NCBI GenBank assembly: GCA_003491845.1
Contig: DNBN01000085.1
Coordinates: forward strand, 10,527 to 18,642
DNA: 8,116 nucleotides
From: Porticoccaceae bacterium
GTDB lineage: Bacteria; Pseudomonadota; Gammaproteobacteria; Pseudomonadales; Porticoccaceae
Reading direction: 5' to 3'
The notes under the pieces are model-generated. The model made no database searches and had not been told where the DNA came from. It worked only from the letters and a program-made list of their open reading frames with translations. Made by a program: the position numbers and the translations under genes. Positions 1 through 7,238 of this stretch are shown piece by piece; the stretch's first letter is position 1, and each line of letters opens with the position of its first letter.

Positions 1-1
1 T

Positions 2-187
2 CATTACGATCAAAATCGCTTAGAACGCGATAAATTAATCGATAGTCCATTTTACCAAGCCTGCGTGGATTTTTGTGCCGATTGGGATCAAAAATCGTTC
101 GATCCAGATTATCCGACGTTAGCTCTAGAGTATTTTATACCTATGATAGAGCGTGTATTTGCGCGCCAGCCAGCATCTTTTGTTTAA
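2..187 (+). CDS. C-terminal fragment of a probable HD-domain phosphohydrolase-like protein (5' truncated by window edge)
   Basis: An open frame enters from the left edge and runs 61 codons to TAA at 185-187. No start codon is needed because the gene begins outside the window. The visible tail is rich in aromatic and acidic residues. It has the pattern FYQACVDFCADWDQ followed by FDPDYPTLALEYF and a final ERVF. From memory, this resembles the end of a bacterial HD-domain metal-dependent phosphohydrolase family (C-termini of the form 'F...Y.....FDP.Y.TLPLE.F.P...RVF'). The HD metal-binding residues themselves would lie upstream and cannot be seen, so the assignment rests on this tail alone. The gene is codirectional with the ABC exporter gene 106 bases downstream. 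The two could be cotranscribed, but the spacer is long for a tight operon. Confidence 0.55.
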   Translation, partial: HYDQNRLERDKLIDSPFYQACVDFCADWDQKSFDPDYPTLALEYFIPMIERVFARQPASFV

Positions 188-222
188 TTTTATTGATCCA
201 CTTTGCCAATGAATAGTGTAAA

Positions 223-270
223 GTCCCAAAAAGCCCATGGGTAGATCTTAAAAAACGATTGGGACGCGTC
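223..270. repeat. Inverted-repeat cluster in the leader of the ABC exporter gene
   Basis: GTCCCAA at 223-229 is the exact reverse complement of TTGGGAC at 259-265. The 29-base interval between the arms contains two further perfect palindromes, CCCATGGG (234-241) and AGATCT (243-248). A fourth palindrome, GACGCGTC (263-270), overlaps the right arm. There is no T-run after the right arm, so this is not a standard intrinsic terminator. It could be an operator, an RNA leader structure or chance. CCCATGGG could compete with the outer arms for pairing, which would be needed for alternative folds. Function is not established. Confidence 0.4.
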
Positions 271-281
271 ATTAATTATTT

Positions 282-286
282 AAGGG
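282..286 (+). promoter_or_regulatory. Ribosome binding site deciding a TTG start for the ABC exporter
   Basis: AAGGG lies 7 bases before the TTG at 294-296. No in-frame ATG occurs until codon 68, well inside the transmembrane domain. The Shine-Dalgarno-like sequence at this spacing therefore supports TTG as the real initiation codon. Confidence 0.6.
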
Positions 287-293
287 CTATATT

Positions 294-2066
294 TTGCCAA
301 CGTCTAAACTCTCTGTTGTGGCTCCGCTTGCGGGGTTCTTACGCCCTTATACTCTGCAAATTGGATTCTTTTTAACTGCTCTTTTGGTGACAGCCGGAAT
401 TACACTGTCTATCGGACAAGGCTTAAAGTTAATTATTGATCAAGGTTTTGTTGGTCAATCAATTGAGCGACTCAATTTGGCGGTTTTATTTATTATGGGG
501 GCAGCGGTTATTATGGCCGTTGGGACTTACACTCGATTTTATTTGATATCCTGGTTAGGGGAGCGGGTGAGTGCCGACATTCGCTCTTCTGTTTTTAACC
601 ATGTGGTGAGTTTGCATCCGGCTTTTTTTGAAACAAACCGCAGTGGCGACATCATGTCCCGATTGACCTCTGACACTACCTTACTGCAGTCAATTATTGG
701 CTCCTCTTTGTCCATCGCTTTGCGCAGTGCCATCAGTTCAACTGGCGCGTTGATTATGCTTTTCGTGACAAATGCAATGTTATCATTGATTGTCATTTTT
801 ACACTGCCGCTGATTTTGCTACCGATTCTTTTTTTTGGTCGCAATGTTCGTAATTTATCTCGCCAAAGCCAAGATTCAGTGGCCAGCGTCGGCAGTTATG
901 CCGGTGAAGTCATTCAACATATTAAAACGGTGCAAAGCTTTACGCAGGAGGGCTTGGAAAAAAGAGCTTTTGGTGATGAGGTTGAGCGCGCATTTGATGT
1001 GGCAAAAAAACGAATTGCACAGCGTGCTGTATTAACTGCCATTGTTATTTTGGCAATCTTTGGGGCACTAAGTGCGATGCTTTGGTTTGGAGGTAGAGAT
1101 GTGATCGCTGGAGAAATGACTGGGGGTGATCTTGGCGCTTTTATTTTCTATGCGACGCTGCTGGCCTTGGGGGTTGCGTCCTTATCCGAAGTCTACGGTG
1201 AAGTACAGCGTGCTGCTGGTGCAACAGAGCGCTTAATGGAGCTACTTTATGCCCCCAAGGAGATTGTCACCCACAGCCCGATCATGACAAAAGTCCAGGA
1301 TTTACCTGCCGTTTTAACCTTCAAAAATGTCAGCTTCAGTTATCCTTCTCGTCCAGATGAGCGAGCTTTAGATGAATTCTCATTAGCTATTCCTGAAGGC
1401 AAGGTTGTTGCTTTGGTGGGGCCTTCTGGCGCTGGTAAATCGACGCTTTTCTCATTGATCCAACGATTTTATGATCCTCAGTTAGGATTACTTACGTTTG
1501 GTAATCACGATATCAAAACACTTGATTTAATGCATTTGCGCCGGCAAATTGGTGTGGTTGAGCAGCAGCCCACCTTATTTACTGGTGATGTTATGTATAA
1601 CATTCGCTATGGCCGTTCAGATGCGAATGATGAAGAGGTCATTGCGGCAGCTAAAGCTGCCCATGCCGATGACTTTATTTGTCGTTTACCAGAGGGCTAT
1701 AAAAGCAACTTGGGTGAGCAGGGTGTACGTTTGTCTGGCGGCCAACGTCAACGCATCGCTATTGCGAGAGCGTTGCTTAAAAATCCTAGAATACTGCTAT
1801 TGGACGAGGCTACTAGCGCTCTTGACGCTGAAAGCGAGCAAAAAGTTCAGTGGGCCTTGGATAAGCTCATGAGAGGCAGAACCACCATCATTATTGCCCA
1901 TCGCTTAGCCACTATTTTACATGCCGATCAAATTGTTGTAATGGATAGCGGGCGGCAGGTTGCTGCAGGTAGTCATCGCGAGCTGTTAACTACCAATGCC
2001 ATGTATGCGAGGTTAGCGGCACTACAATTTTCAGCAGATGCCGCTATTGATGATCCTGCTGATTAA
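294..2066 (+). CDS. Half-size ABC exporter, fused permease and ATPase (MsbA-related, ABCB type)
   Basis: This is a 590-residue inner-membrane exporter that should work as a homodimer, using ATP to move a lipid or hydrophobic compound out of the cytoplasm. Residues 1 to about 320 form the membrane domain. Hydrophobic segments lie near 20-41, 60-80, 135-158, 160-182, 245-266 and 279-300, as expected for six helices. The C-terminal ATPase is complete: A-loop Tyr350 (FSYPSRP), Walker A GPSGAGKST at 376-384, Q-loop near Gln424/425, signature LSGGQ at 480-484, Walker B ILLLDE at 500-505 with catalytic Glu505, D-loop SALD at 508-511 and switch His536. It fits the MsbA-related permease/ATP-binding group found alongside true MsbA in proteobacteria. 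The substrate cannot be read from the sequence, and no lipid A gene sits beside it, so I do not call it msbA. The start is TTG at 294. Its stop overlaps that of the convergent downstream gene. Confidence 0.93.
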   Translation: MPTSKLSVVAPLAGFLRPYTLQIGFFLTALLVTAGITLSIGQGLKLIIDQGFVGQSIERLNLAVLFIMGAAVIMAVGTYTRFYLISWLGERVSADIRSSVFNHVVSLHPAFFETNRSGDIMSRLTSDTTLLQSIIGSSLSIALRSAISSTGALIMLFVTNAMLSLIVIFTLPLILLPILFFGRNVRNLSRQSQDSVASVGSYAGEVIQHIKTVQSFTQEGLEKRAFGDEVERAFDVAKKRIAQRAVLTAIVILAIFGALSAMLWFGGRDVIAGEMTGGDLGAFIFYATLLALGVASLSEVYGEVQRAAGATERLMELLYAPKEIVTHSPIMTKVQDLPAVLTFKNVSFSYPSRPDERALDEFSLAIPEGKVVALVGPSGAGKSTLFSLIQRFYDPQLGLLTFGNHDIKTLDLMHLRRQIGVVEQQPTLFTGDVMYNIRYGRSDANDEEVIAAAKAAHADDFICRLPEGYKSNLGEQGVRLSGGQRQRIAIARALLKNPRILLLDEATSALDAESEQKVQWALDKLMRGRTTIIIAHRLATILHADQIVVMDSGRQVAAGSHRELLTTNAMYARLAALQFSADAAIDDPAD

Positions 2067-3205
2067 CGTTTGATTCTTTCTGCGGGTATCCAAGGGAAAT
2101 CACAGGCAATTGCCGCTAAGTCTGCGCTAGGAGATCGCACAATCAATAGGGTGTGTAGAGCAGATAAATGCGCCGGTACATTCGCAAAGCCAATGTTTTT
2201 GCCTAACCGCGGTGAATAGATACAGCGTGAGACATAACCAATTTCTTGCTCGTCTTTGATAATTGGCCAGAGATGCTCTGGTGCTGCGGTGATAGGAGCG
2301 CCGTCAATTTCAATGCCGATTAATTTCCGTGCAGGACCATCTTGCTTTATCTTTTTTAAGGCTTCTTTACCGATAAAGTCCACGTCTTGATCAACATCCA
2401 CTAAACGATCTAGACCAATAGTGTAAGGCGAGTCATCTCGACTAATATCAGACACGTAGGATAGCAGGCCTCCTTCAATACTGCGGATAGTGTTGGGTGC
2501 TGCTGGTGCGATATTAAATTGTTGTCCAGCTGCTCGAACTAAGGCCCATAACTCATTGCCCCGTTTACCATCGCGTAGGTATAGTTCGTAACTTATCTCG
2601 CCGCTCCAGCCAGTGCGACCAATGACTAACGGTATACCATTTAAAGACGTCTCTCGAGCCCGATAGAATCGCAGATCATTGTGTTCTCCCGTAAATAGCG
2701 CGTCTATTAAATCCGGTGCTTTTGGACCTCCAATTTGTAACGGAGATACGTCAGGTTCGAAAATGTTGACGTCAAGACCAGCATTTATCGCGACACCCTG
2801 AATCCAAAGCAAAACGTCACCATCTCCCGGCGAGATCCAAAATTGGTCTGGTTTGAGTCTTAATAGAACCGCATCGTTAATGATACCGCCTTTATGGTCG
2901 GTTAGGATAATGTATAGACAATGACCTATGGCACATTTTTCTAAATTTCTGGGTGTTAACAGGCGAATGAACTCGTAGGCATCAGGTCCATTAATTTCTA
3001 TTTGACGTTCTACCGATACATCCCACATAGTCACATCGTTGACCAAACTAGTGTATTCTGCTTCGGTGCCTGCATATGAAGTAGGCATGTACATGTGGTT
3101 GTAAACAGAAAACGATTTTGCTCCATCTTCGCGTGTCGAATCAAAGAACGGAGATTTTCTTACCCGAGCACCAAATGAAATGGTGGCAGCCTTATTATCT
3201 GTCAT
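2063..3205 (-). CDS. DmdA-like, GcvT-fold tetrahydrofolate-dependent methyltransferase (possible DMSP demethylase or paralogue)
   Basis: This 380-residue protein belongs to the aminomethyltransferase (GcvT) superfamily. Members transfer a one-carbon unit from a substrate to tetrahydrofolate in the cytoplasm. Numbering from the chosen ATG, it shows VYNHMYMP (34-41), WDVSVERQ (61-68), IGGPKA (158-163), APNTIRSIEGGLLSY (236-250), FIGKEAL (277-283) and the C-terminal barrel motif YSPRLGKNIG (330-339). The 'YNHM..P', 'WDV..ERQ' and 'PN.I..IE..LLSY' stretches match what I remember of dimethylsulfoniopropionate demethylase (DmdA) and its close paralogues better than GcvT itself. The length also suits DmdA (about 370). 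One difference is that the 'SGWSKQGG(F/Y)E' stretch I associate with DmdA reads TGWSGEISYE here (198-207). The substrate is therefore uncertain. ATG at 3205 is preferred over one 69 bases upstream because AGAAGGG lies 8 bases before it. No gcvH or gcvP is adjacent. Confidence 0.85.
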   Translation of the reverse strand: MTDNKAATISFGARVRKSPFFDSTREDGAKSFSVYNHMYMPTSYAGTEAEYTSLVNDVTMWDVSVERQIEINGPDAYEFIRLLTPRNLEKCAIGHCLYIILTDHKGGIINDAVLLRLKPDQFWISPGDGDVLLWIQGVAINAGLDVNIFEPDVSPLQIGGPKAPDLIDALFTGEHNDLRFYRARETSLNGIPLVIGRTGWSGEISYELYLRDGKRGNELWALVRAAGQQFNIAPAAPNTIRSIEGGLLSYVSDISRDDSPYTIGLDRLVDVDQDVDFIGKEALKKIKQDGPARKLIGIEIDGAPITAAPEHLWPIIKDEQEIGYVSRCIYSPRLGKNIGFANVPAHLSALHTLLIVRSPSADLAAIACDFPWIPAERIKR

Positions 3206-3528
3206 GACTAATACCCTTCTGTAACGCCAAATTTTTTTGAATTCTAATACCAAAATATCCGTTGAGTAAATCAAAATATTATTTTTTCTTCGAGTTGTTT
3301 TATTGCGATATATAGTGTTCTAAAAACGACCTATAAATGCCCAAGTTATGGTTGCTTGATGAGCTGTGATTGCTCTTATTAAGGTAAGTTTTTAGATAAT
3401 TAAATGATTGATTAAGATTTTATAGTCTGGTGAACTATGGGTGTGATCGGACAATCGTCAGAGCGCGTAAAACTAGCAGTACCAATGAGATTCCCAGATA
3501 GCCATAATAACGATAAAAAGGGGTGCTA
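3206..3528. other. AT-rich divergent intergenic region
   Basis: This 323-base stretch separates the divergently transcribed DmdA-like gene (minus) and carboxylesterase gene (plus), so it should hold a promoter for each. I see no credible ORF or RNA gene in it. Candidate -10 elements include TATAGT at 3421-3426 on the plus strand. On the minus strand a TTGATT hexamer lies 19 bases before TATTAG in the part nearest the DmdA-like start. None has both a good -35 and a standard 17-base spacer, so no promoter is called. The esterase ribosome binding site AAGGGG lies at 3518-3523. Confidence 0.5.
3214..3220 (-). promoter_or_regulatory. Ribosome binding site deciding the start of the DmdA-like gene
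   Basis: Read on the minus strand, AGAAGGG ends 8 bases before ATG at 3205-3203. An in-frame ATG at 3274 would add 23 residues (MIYSTDILVLEFKK...) that precede the part resembling family members and would put this strong site inside the coding region. The downstream start is therefore preferred. Confidence 0.7.
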
Positions 3529-5337
3529 ATGATGCGTTGGGTCTTGGTGATTTTTATAAGCTTAACCGCAGCCTGTGCGGATTTTGATTTGCTAACTAAT
3601 AATATTGAGTCCAATAATGCTCTAAGAGTTGAGACCTCTAGTGGCGTTGTTGGTGGTCAAGTTAGCGCCCTGGTGAATAACGTGGTTACTTGGGAGGATA
3701 TTCCATTTGCACAGCCTCCAACGGGGGATTTGCGGTGGCGTTCACCGCGACCTTTTGATGCGCCTAATCGCATCATTCAGCCCAGACAAGACACCAGTTG
3801 TGTTCAAAAGGCCAGTGACTTTGCCGGTGCTCCCGGGGAGGGAATTGTCGGTACTGAAGATTGTTTATACTTAGATATTAAAGCTCCTAAAGATTATTTG
3901 ACCACGCAATATCCAGTGATGTTTTGGATACACGGTGGAGGTAACACATCTGGCCTGAAAGACTACTATGACTATAGTAAGTTGGCAGATACTCAGAAAG
4001 TAGTAGTTGTAACTACCAACTACCGGCTCGGGGCTCTAGGATGGTTTGCTCATCCGGCTATTCAGGGCGGCCAGACGGGACTAGACAAAGCGGCCAATTT
4101 CGGAACCTTAGATATTATTGAATCACTAAAGTGGGTCCGGAATAATATTAGCCAGTTTGGCGGTGATCCCTCCAATGTCACTATTTTTGGGGAGTCCGCG
4201 GGAGCGCATAATGTGTTTGCTTTAATGGCTTCGCCCCTGGCCGAAGGGCTCTTTCACAAAGCTATTTCGCAATCGGGCTATACCACTAGTGACTCTTTAG
4301 AGGACGGTTACAATAAGGATGGTAATAATCCTCTTATCGATAGAGGTTCTTGGCAAATTATTACAGCGCTCAAAGGTGCTGGTCTGATTGGAGATGAAGC
4401 TGAGTCATTGCGAGCTGACTTAAAACAATTGGATGCCCGTGCTCTTGTCGGCTTTTACGATAAAAAGGAAGGTCTAGGAACTATTCCTCTCACCATGCGC
4501 GATGGCATCGTTATTCCTGCGTCGGGACTCATAGGCGCCCTTGGTGATGAGGAGTATGCTAAAAATATACCAGTGATGGCTGGTGCGACCAAAGATGAGG
4601 TGGCTCTTTGGCACGGACTACATCGCTATTTTATGGATACTAATTATCGATTTACCAAGCTATTGCCACCAATAATAACGGTGAAAAACCAAGCTCTTTT
4701 TGATCTTTGGGTTCGAATTCGCTCTCACGCATGGAAGTTGCGCGGCGTGGATCAACCTCTTCAGGCACTTGAGGAGGCTGGATATTCAGACTTGTATGCA
4801 TACCGGTTTGATTGGGATCATCAAAAAAGCTCAATATTTGCTGATTTCCCGAATATTCTTGGTGCTGCTCACGGCACGGACATAGCGTTTGTAACTGGAG
4901 ACTACAAGTACGGACCTATAGCATCGTATATGTATCCTGAGGGTTCTGAACGCGAGCAAATGGAGCGGACTATGATGAATGCATGGGGTAGTTTTGCTCG
5001 CAATGGCGATCCTGATGTAGTCTTGCCTTTAACTTGGACTCGATTTACCACACAGAATCCTGCTTACCTGCACTTGGACAAGGACGAATTGTTGAAGATG
5101 GACACCGAGCTTTATTCTCTTCAAAGCTTGCTTGATTCTATCAGCATTGACACCATTCCCTCCGATCTTGAGAAATGCTTGATTGTTTGGGAGTCACTTG
5201 TCAATGTTGGAGATCCTGATATTGTTGCGTTTAACCAATGGAATGAATCGGCTTGTAGGGATATTGACATCAGGAGAAAACAGCAAGATATTAATGAAGC
5301 TCTTCGGGTTGAGTTTGGAAGCATTAGTGTCATGTAA
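3529..5337 (+). CDS. Type-B carboxylesterase / para-nitrobenzyl esterase family, probably exported
   Basis: This 602-residue alpha/beta hydrolase is predicted to cleave carboxylic esters outside the cytoplasm. Numbering from ATG 3529, it shows the family motif EDCLYLDI (110-117), oxyanion-hole HGGG (135-138), nucleophile elbow GESAG with Ser223, acidic partner Glu357 in GATKDE, and catalytic His448 in AAHGTD. The triad is thus intact. Cys91 and Cys112 are placed like the N-terminal disulfide of the family. The N-terminus MMRWVLVIFISLTAAC is short, hydrophobic and ends in Cys16. It looks like a signal peptide with a near-lipobox (TAAC rather than the usual LAGC type), so lipoprotein status is only probable. 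The region after the catalytic domain (about residue 520 onward) adds roughly 80 residues including two Cys. Start choice: GTG 3523, ATG 3529 and ATG 3532 are in frame. AAGGGG at 3518-3523 favours one of the two ATGs. The natural substrate is unknown. Confidence 0.9.
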   Translation: MMRWVLVIFISLTAACADFDLLTNNIESNNALRVETSSGVVGGQVSALVNNVVTWEDIPFAQPPTGDLRWRSPRPFDAPNRIIQPRQDTSCVQKASDFAGAPGEGIVGTEDCLYLDIKAPKDYLTTQYPVMFWIHGGGNTSGLKDYYDYSKLADTQKVVVVTTNYRLGALGWFAHPAIQGGQTGLDKAANFGTLDIIESLKWVRNNISQFGGDPSNVTIFGESAGAHNVFALMASPLAEGLFHKAISQSGYTTSDSLEDGYNKDGNNPLIDRGSWQIITALKGAGLIGDEAESLRADLKQLDARALVGFYDKKEGLGTIPLTMRDGIVIPASGLIGALGDEEYAKNIPVMAGATKDEVALWHGLHRYFMDTNYRFTKLLPPIITVKNQALFDLWVRIRSHAWKLRGVDQPLQALEEAGYSDLYAYRFDWDHQKSSIFADFPNILGAAHGTDIAFVTGDYKYGPIASYMYPEGSEREQMERTMMNAWGSFARNGDPDVVLPLTWTRFTTQNPAYLHLDKDELLKMDTELYSLQSLLDSISIDTIPSDLEKCLIVWESLVNVGDPDIVAFNQWNESACRDIDIRRKQQDINEALRVEFGSISVM

Positions 5338-5507
5338 CAGACAGTAGTGTTTCTTAGTTCTCTGTATCATGCGAGTAGATCTTAGCCGTTTGATACTAAT
5401 ATTAATATGGAATTTCAGTGGCTATTAGTTGTTATATTAAATCTATAGTGTGTCGGATTGCGTGCAGAACTCGTTAGGCTACTCACCGAAGCTATGTGTG
5501 TCTGCAA

Positions 5508-5529
5508 GGTCACTGGACCAGTCTTTTTT
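5508..5529 (+). terminator. Weak candidate terminator between the esterase and pncC
   Basis: GGTC (5508-5511) can pair with GACC (5516-5519) across a four-base loop. ACTG/CAGT within 5512-5522 offers an alternative stem, and six T residues follow at 5524-5529. The stem is only four base pairs and four bases separate it from the T-run, so it is poor by intrinsic-terminator standards. It is listed because it sits between two genes of unrelated function, 27 bases before the preferred pncC start. Confidence 0.2.
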
Positions 5530-5555
5530 CTCTCAACAGAAGCGAAACCTATGTA

Positions 5556-6068
5556 ATGACTATTAAAATTATGAATTTATCTGAGCGTCTTGGTACCCTA
5601 CTTGTAGCTCGTAATGCAACAGTCACAACGGCCGAGTCGTGTACGGGCGGTGGCGTGGCTAGTGCTATCACTGATGTTGCCGGTAGTTCAAAATGGTTTC
5701 ATACTGGTTTTATCACCTATGCTAACCATTCAAAACACCAAATCCTTGGTGTGTCTGGGGATCTTTTAGCGAGTCGCGGTGCGGTATGTGAAGAGGTTGT
5801 CATAGCTATGGTAGAAGGAGCTGCAGGAACTGCCAAGGCAGATTTCGCGGTCGCTATTAGTGGCATTGCAGGACCTACCGGTGGTAGTGCGGGTAAGCCT
5901 ATAGGGACAGTCTGGTTTGCGTGGTTAGGTCCACAGGGTGTTAAGACTAAAAAGCACTTGTTAACAGGAGATCGAGCTATGGTTAGGGCGCAATCAATAG
6001 AAATTTCTCTGCAAGAAATGTTGCATCACATTGAAGAATGCACTACTGTACACCCATACAGTAAATAG
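5556..6068 (+). CDS. pncC: Nicotinamide-nucleotide amidase (NMN deamidase), stand-alone CinA C-terminal domain
   Basis: This 170-residue cytoplasmic enzyme converts nicotinamide mononucleotide to nicotinic acid mononucleotide, recycling the NMN formed by bacterial DNA ligase and other NAD-consuming reactions. Its length matches stand-alone PncC (E. coli about 165) and it lacks the N-terminal domain of full CinA. Family motifs are clear: TAESCTGG, with the expected catalytic serine at Ser28, then the GFITYAN strand with Tyr55, AISGIAGPTGG, and KPIGTVWFAW. The chosen start is ATG 5556, which gives the family length. A GTG at 5496 would add 20 residues without similarity and would span a T-run hairpin, and ATG 5571 would trim the first helix. 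None of these has a strong ribosome binding site. The position just before recA is the same as in E. coli (ygaD-recA-recX). Its last codons contain the recA LexA operator. Confidence 0.93.
   Translation: MTIKIMNLSERLGTLLVARNATVTTAESCTGGGVASAITDVAGSSKWFHTGFITYANHSKHQILGVSGDLLASRGAVCEEVVIAMVEGAAGTAKADFAVAISGIAGPTGGSAGKPIGTVWFAWLGPQGVKTKKHLLTGDRAMVRAQSIEISLQEMLHHIEECTTVHPYSK
6044..6063. promoter_or_regulatory. LexA (SOS) box controlling recA
   Basis: The sequence tactgtacacccatacagta has the exact CTGT-N8-ACAG core (CTGT 6046-6049, ACAG 6058-6061) with the flanking TA...TA of the gammaproteobacterial consensus. It ends 58 bases before the recA ATG, as expected for LexA repression of recA that is relieved by DNA damage. 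It lies entirely within the 3' end of pncC. The -35 and -10 elements around it are not clear enough to call; AT-rich TAAATA at 6062-6067 is the nearest -10-like string. Confidence 0.9.
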
Positions 6069-6110
6069 AAAGCTAATGGTTATTAACACCAGATGGCCCT
6101 ACAGATAGCG

Positions 6111-6115
6111 AGGAG
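6111..6115 (+). promoter_or_regulatory. Strong ribosome binding site of recA
   Basis: AGGAG, within GCGAGGAG, lies 6 bases before ATG 6122. It is the best Shine-Dalgarno match in the window, in keeping with the high RecA expression expected. Confidence 0.85.
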
Positions 6116-6121
6116 TAAATA

Positions 6122-7153
6122 ATGGACGCCAATAAAACAAAGGCTTTAGAAGCCGCTTTAGGTCAAATTGAACGCCAATTTGGCAAGGGTACAGTGATGC
6201 GAATGGGTGATAACGCTCGGCAATCTGTTCCTGCTATCTCCACTGGATCCCTTGGTTTAGACATAGCGCTCGGTATTGGCGGACTTCCTAAAGGGCGTGT
6301 AGTTGAAATTTATGGTCCAGAATCCTCGGGTAAAACGACCCTTACCTTACAGGTTATTGCGGAAGCGCAAAAAGCTGGGGGTACCTGCGCTTTTATTGAT
6401 GCGGAGCATGCTCTTGATCCCGTGTATGCGGAAAAGCTTGGGGTGGTAATAGATGATCTTATTGTGTCTCAACCCGACACTGGAGAACAGGCCCTTGAAG
6501 TTACAGATATGTTGGTTCGCTCTGGTGCTTGCGATGTTTTGGTGGTTGACTCGGTTGCTGCGTTGACACCGCGGGCTGAGATCGAGGGTGAGATGGGCGA
6601 CCATCACGTGGGACTGCAGGCTCGTCTAATGTCACAAGCTTTGCGTAAACTCACTGGTAATATTAAAACCGCCAATTGCCTGGTTATTTTTATCAATCAA
6701 ATCCGCATGAAGATTGGCGTCATGTTTGGTAACCCAGAGACCACAACCGGTGGTAATGCATTAAAGTTTTATTCATCGGTACGTTTGGACATCAGACGAA
6801 TTGGGGCAGTTAAAGATGGGGATGAAATTGTCGGTAATGAAACTCGAGTCAAAGTGGTTAAAAATAAGGTTGCTCCACCCTTTAAGCAAACTGAATTTCA
6901 AATACTATATGGAAGGGGTATAAACCGTAACGGTGAGCTAGTTGACTTAGGAGTCAAACATGGACTTGTTGACAAATCTGGCGCTTGGTACGCCTATAAA
7001 GGAAATAAAATAGGTCAAGGCAAAGCTAATGTTGGTATATACCTGACTGAGAATCCAGAGATAGCTGCTGAAATAGAGCAAAAAATTAGAGCAAAAGAGT
7101 TGTCAGCTGAAGATCCGCAAAAGAGTGAGAAAAGTGGTAATAAGGCTGACTAA
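6122..7153 (+). CDS. recA: Recombinase RecA
   Basis: This 343-residue protein forms ATP-dependent filaments on single-stranded DNA, carries out strand exchange, and triggers LexA self-cleavage in the SOS response. It shows the N-terminal polymerisation segment ([13 protein letters not shown]), [12 protein letters not shown], Walker A GPESSGKT at 65-72, catalytic Glu95 in DAEHA, Walker B VLVVD ending at Asp143, and DNA-binding loop 2 starting near Asn192-Gln193 (INQIR...[14 protein letters not shown]). All key residues are present. The C-terminal tail is about ten residues shorter than in E. coli and less acidic: the last 17 residues hold four acidic and three lysine residues. It lies 53 bases downstream of pncC, is preceded by a LexA box and strong ribosome binding site, and is followed by a terminator and recX. 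Confidence 0.99.
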   Translation: MDANKTKALEAALGQIERQFGKGTVMRMGDNARQSVPAISTGSLGLDIALGIGGLPKGRVVEIYGPESSGKTTLTLQVIAEAQKAGGTCAFIDAEHALDPVYAEKLGVVIDDLIVSQPDTGEQALEVTDMLVRSGACDVLVVDSVAALTPRAEIEGEMGDHHVGLQARLMSQALRKLTGNIKTANCLVIFINQIRMKIGVMFGNPETTTGGNALKFYSSVRLDIRRIGAVKDGDEIVGNETRVKVVKNKVAPPFKQTEFQILYGRGINRNGELVDLGVKHGLVDKSGAWYAYKGNKIGQGKANVGIYLTENPEIAAEIEQKIRAKELSAEDPQKSEKSGNKAD

Positions 7154-7185
7154 GTTGCATTGCTCTCAGGTTTGATTCGATTTAT

Positions 7186-7209
7186 AAGCGTCCATTGGGC
7201 GCTTTTTCT
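7186..7209 (+). terminator. Intrinsic terminator/attenuator between recA and recX
   Basis: AAGCGTCC (7186-7193) pairs along its full length, with one T-G wobble, to GGGCGCTT (7197-7204) over a three-base loop. The T-run TTTTT at 7203-7207 overlaps the 3' end of the stem. This is a typical rho-independent terminator 32 bases after the recA stop codon. In E. coli a terminator at the same place limits recX to low-level readthrough, and the same logic is inferred here. Confidence 0.85.
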
Positions 7210-7238
7210 ATAATTGATCAGTCAAAAAGGTAATTCAT

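Noticed and set aside
539..844. Minus-strand open frame of 101 codons inside the ABC exporter gene
   Set aside because: It lies opposite the transmembrane domain of a clearly real gene and shows no recognisable domain.
1549..1872. Second plus-strand frame of 107 codons inside the ATPase domain
   Set aside because: It is a shifted reading of the conserved Walker and signature region, with no start signal of its own.
3206..3274. Upstream ATG at 3274 extending the DmdA-like protein by 23 residues
   Set aside because: The added residues do not look like the family N-terminus, and a good ribosome binding site (3214-3220) serves the ATG at 3205.
3393..3426. Sigma-70 promoter for the esterase using TATAGT at 3421
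   Set aside because: No -35 hexamer with an acceptable match lies 16-18 bases upstream, so it is mentioned only as a candidate -10.
5496..5555. GTG at 5496 as the pncC start
   Set aside because: It would add 20 residues beyond the normal PncC length and would include a hairpin and T-run; no ribosome binding site supports it.
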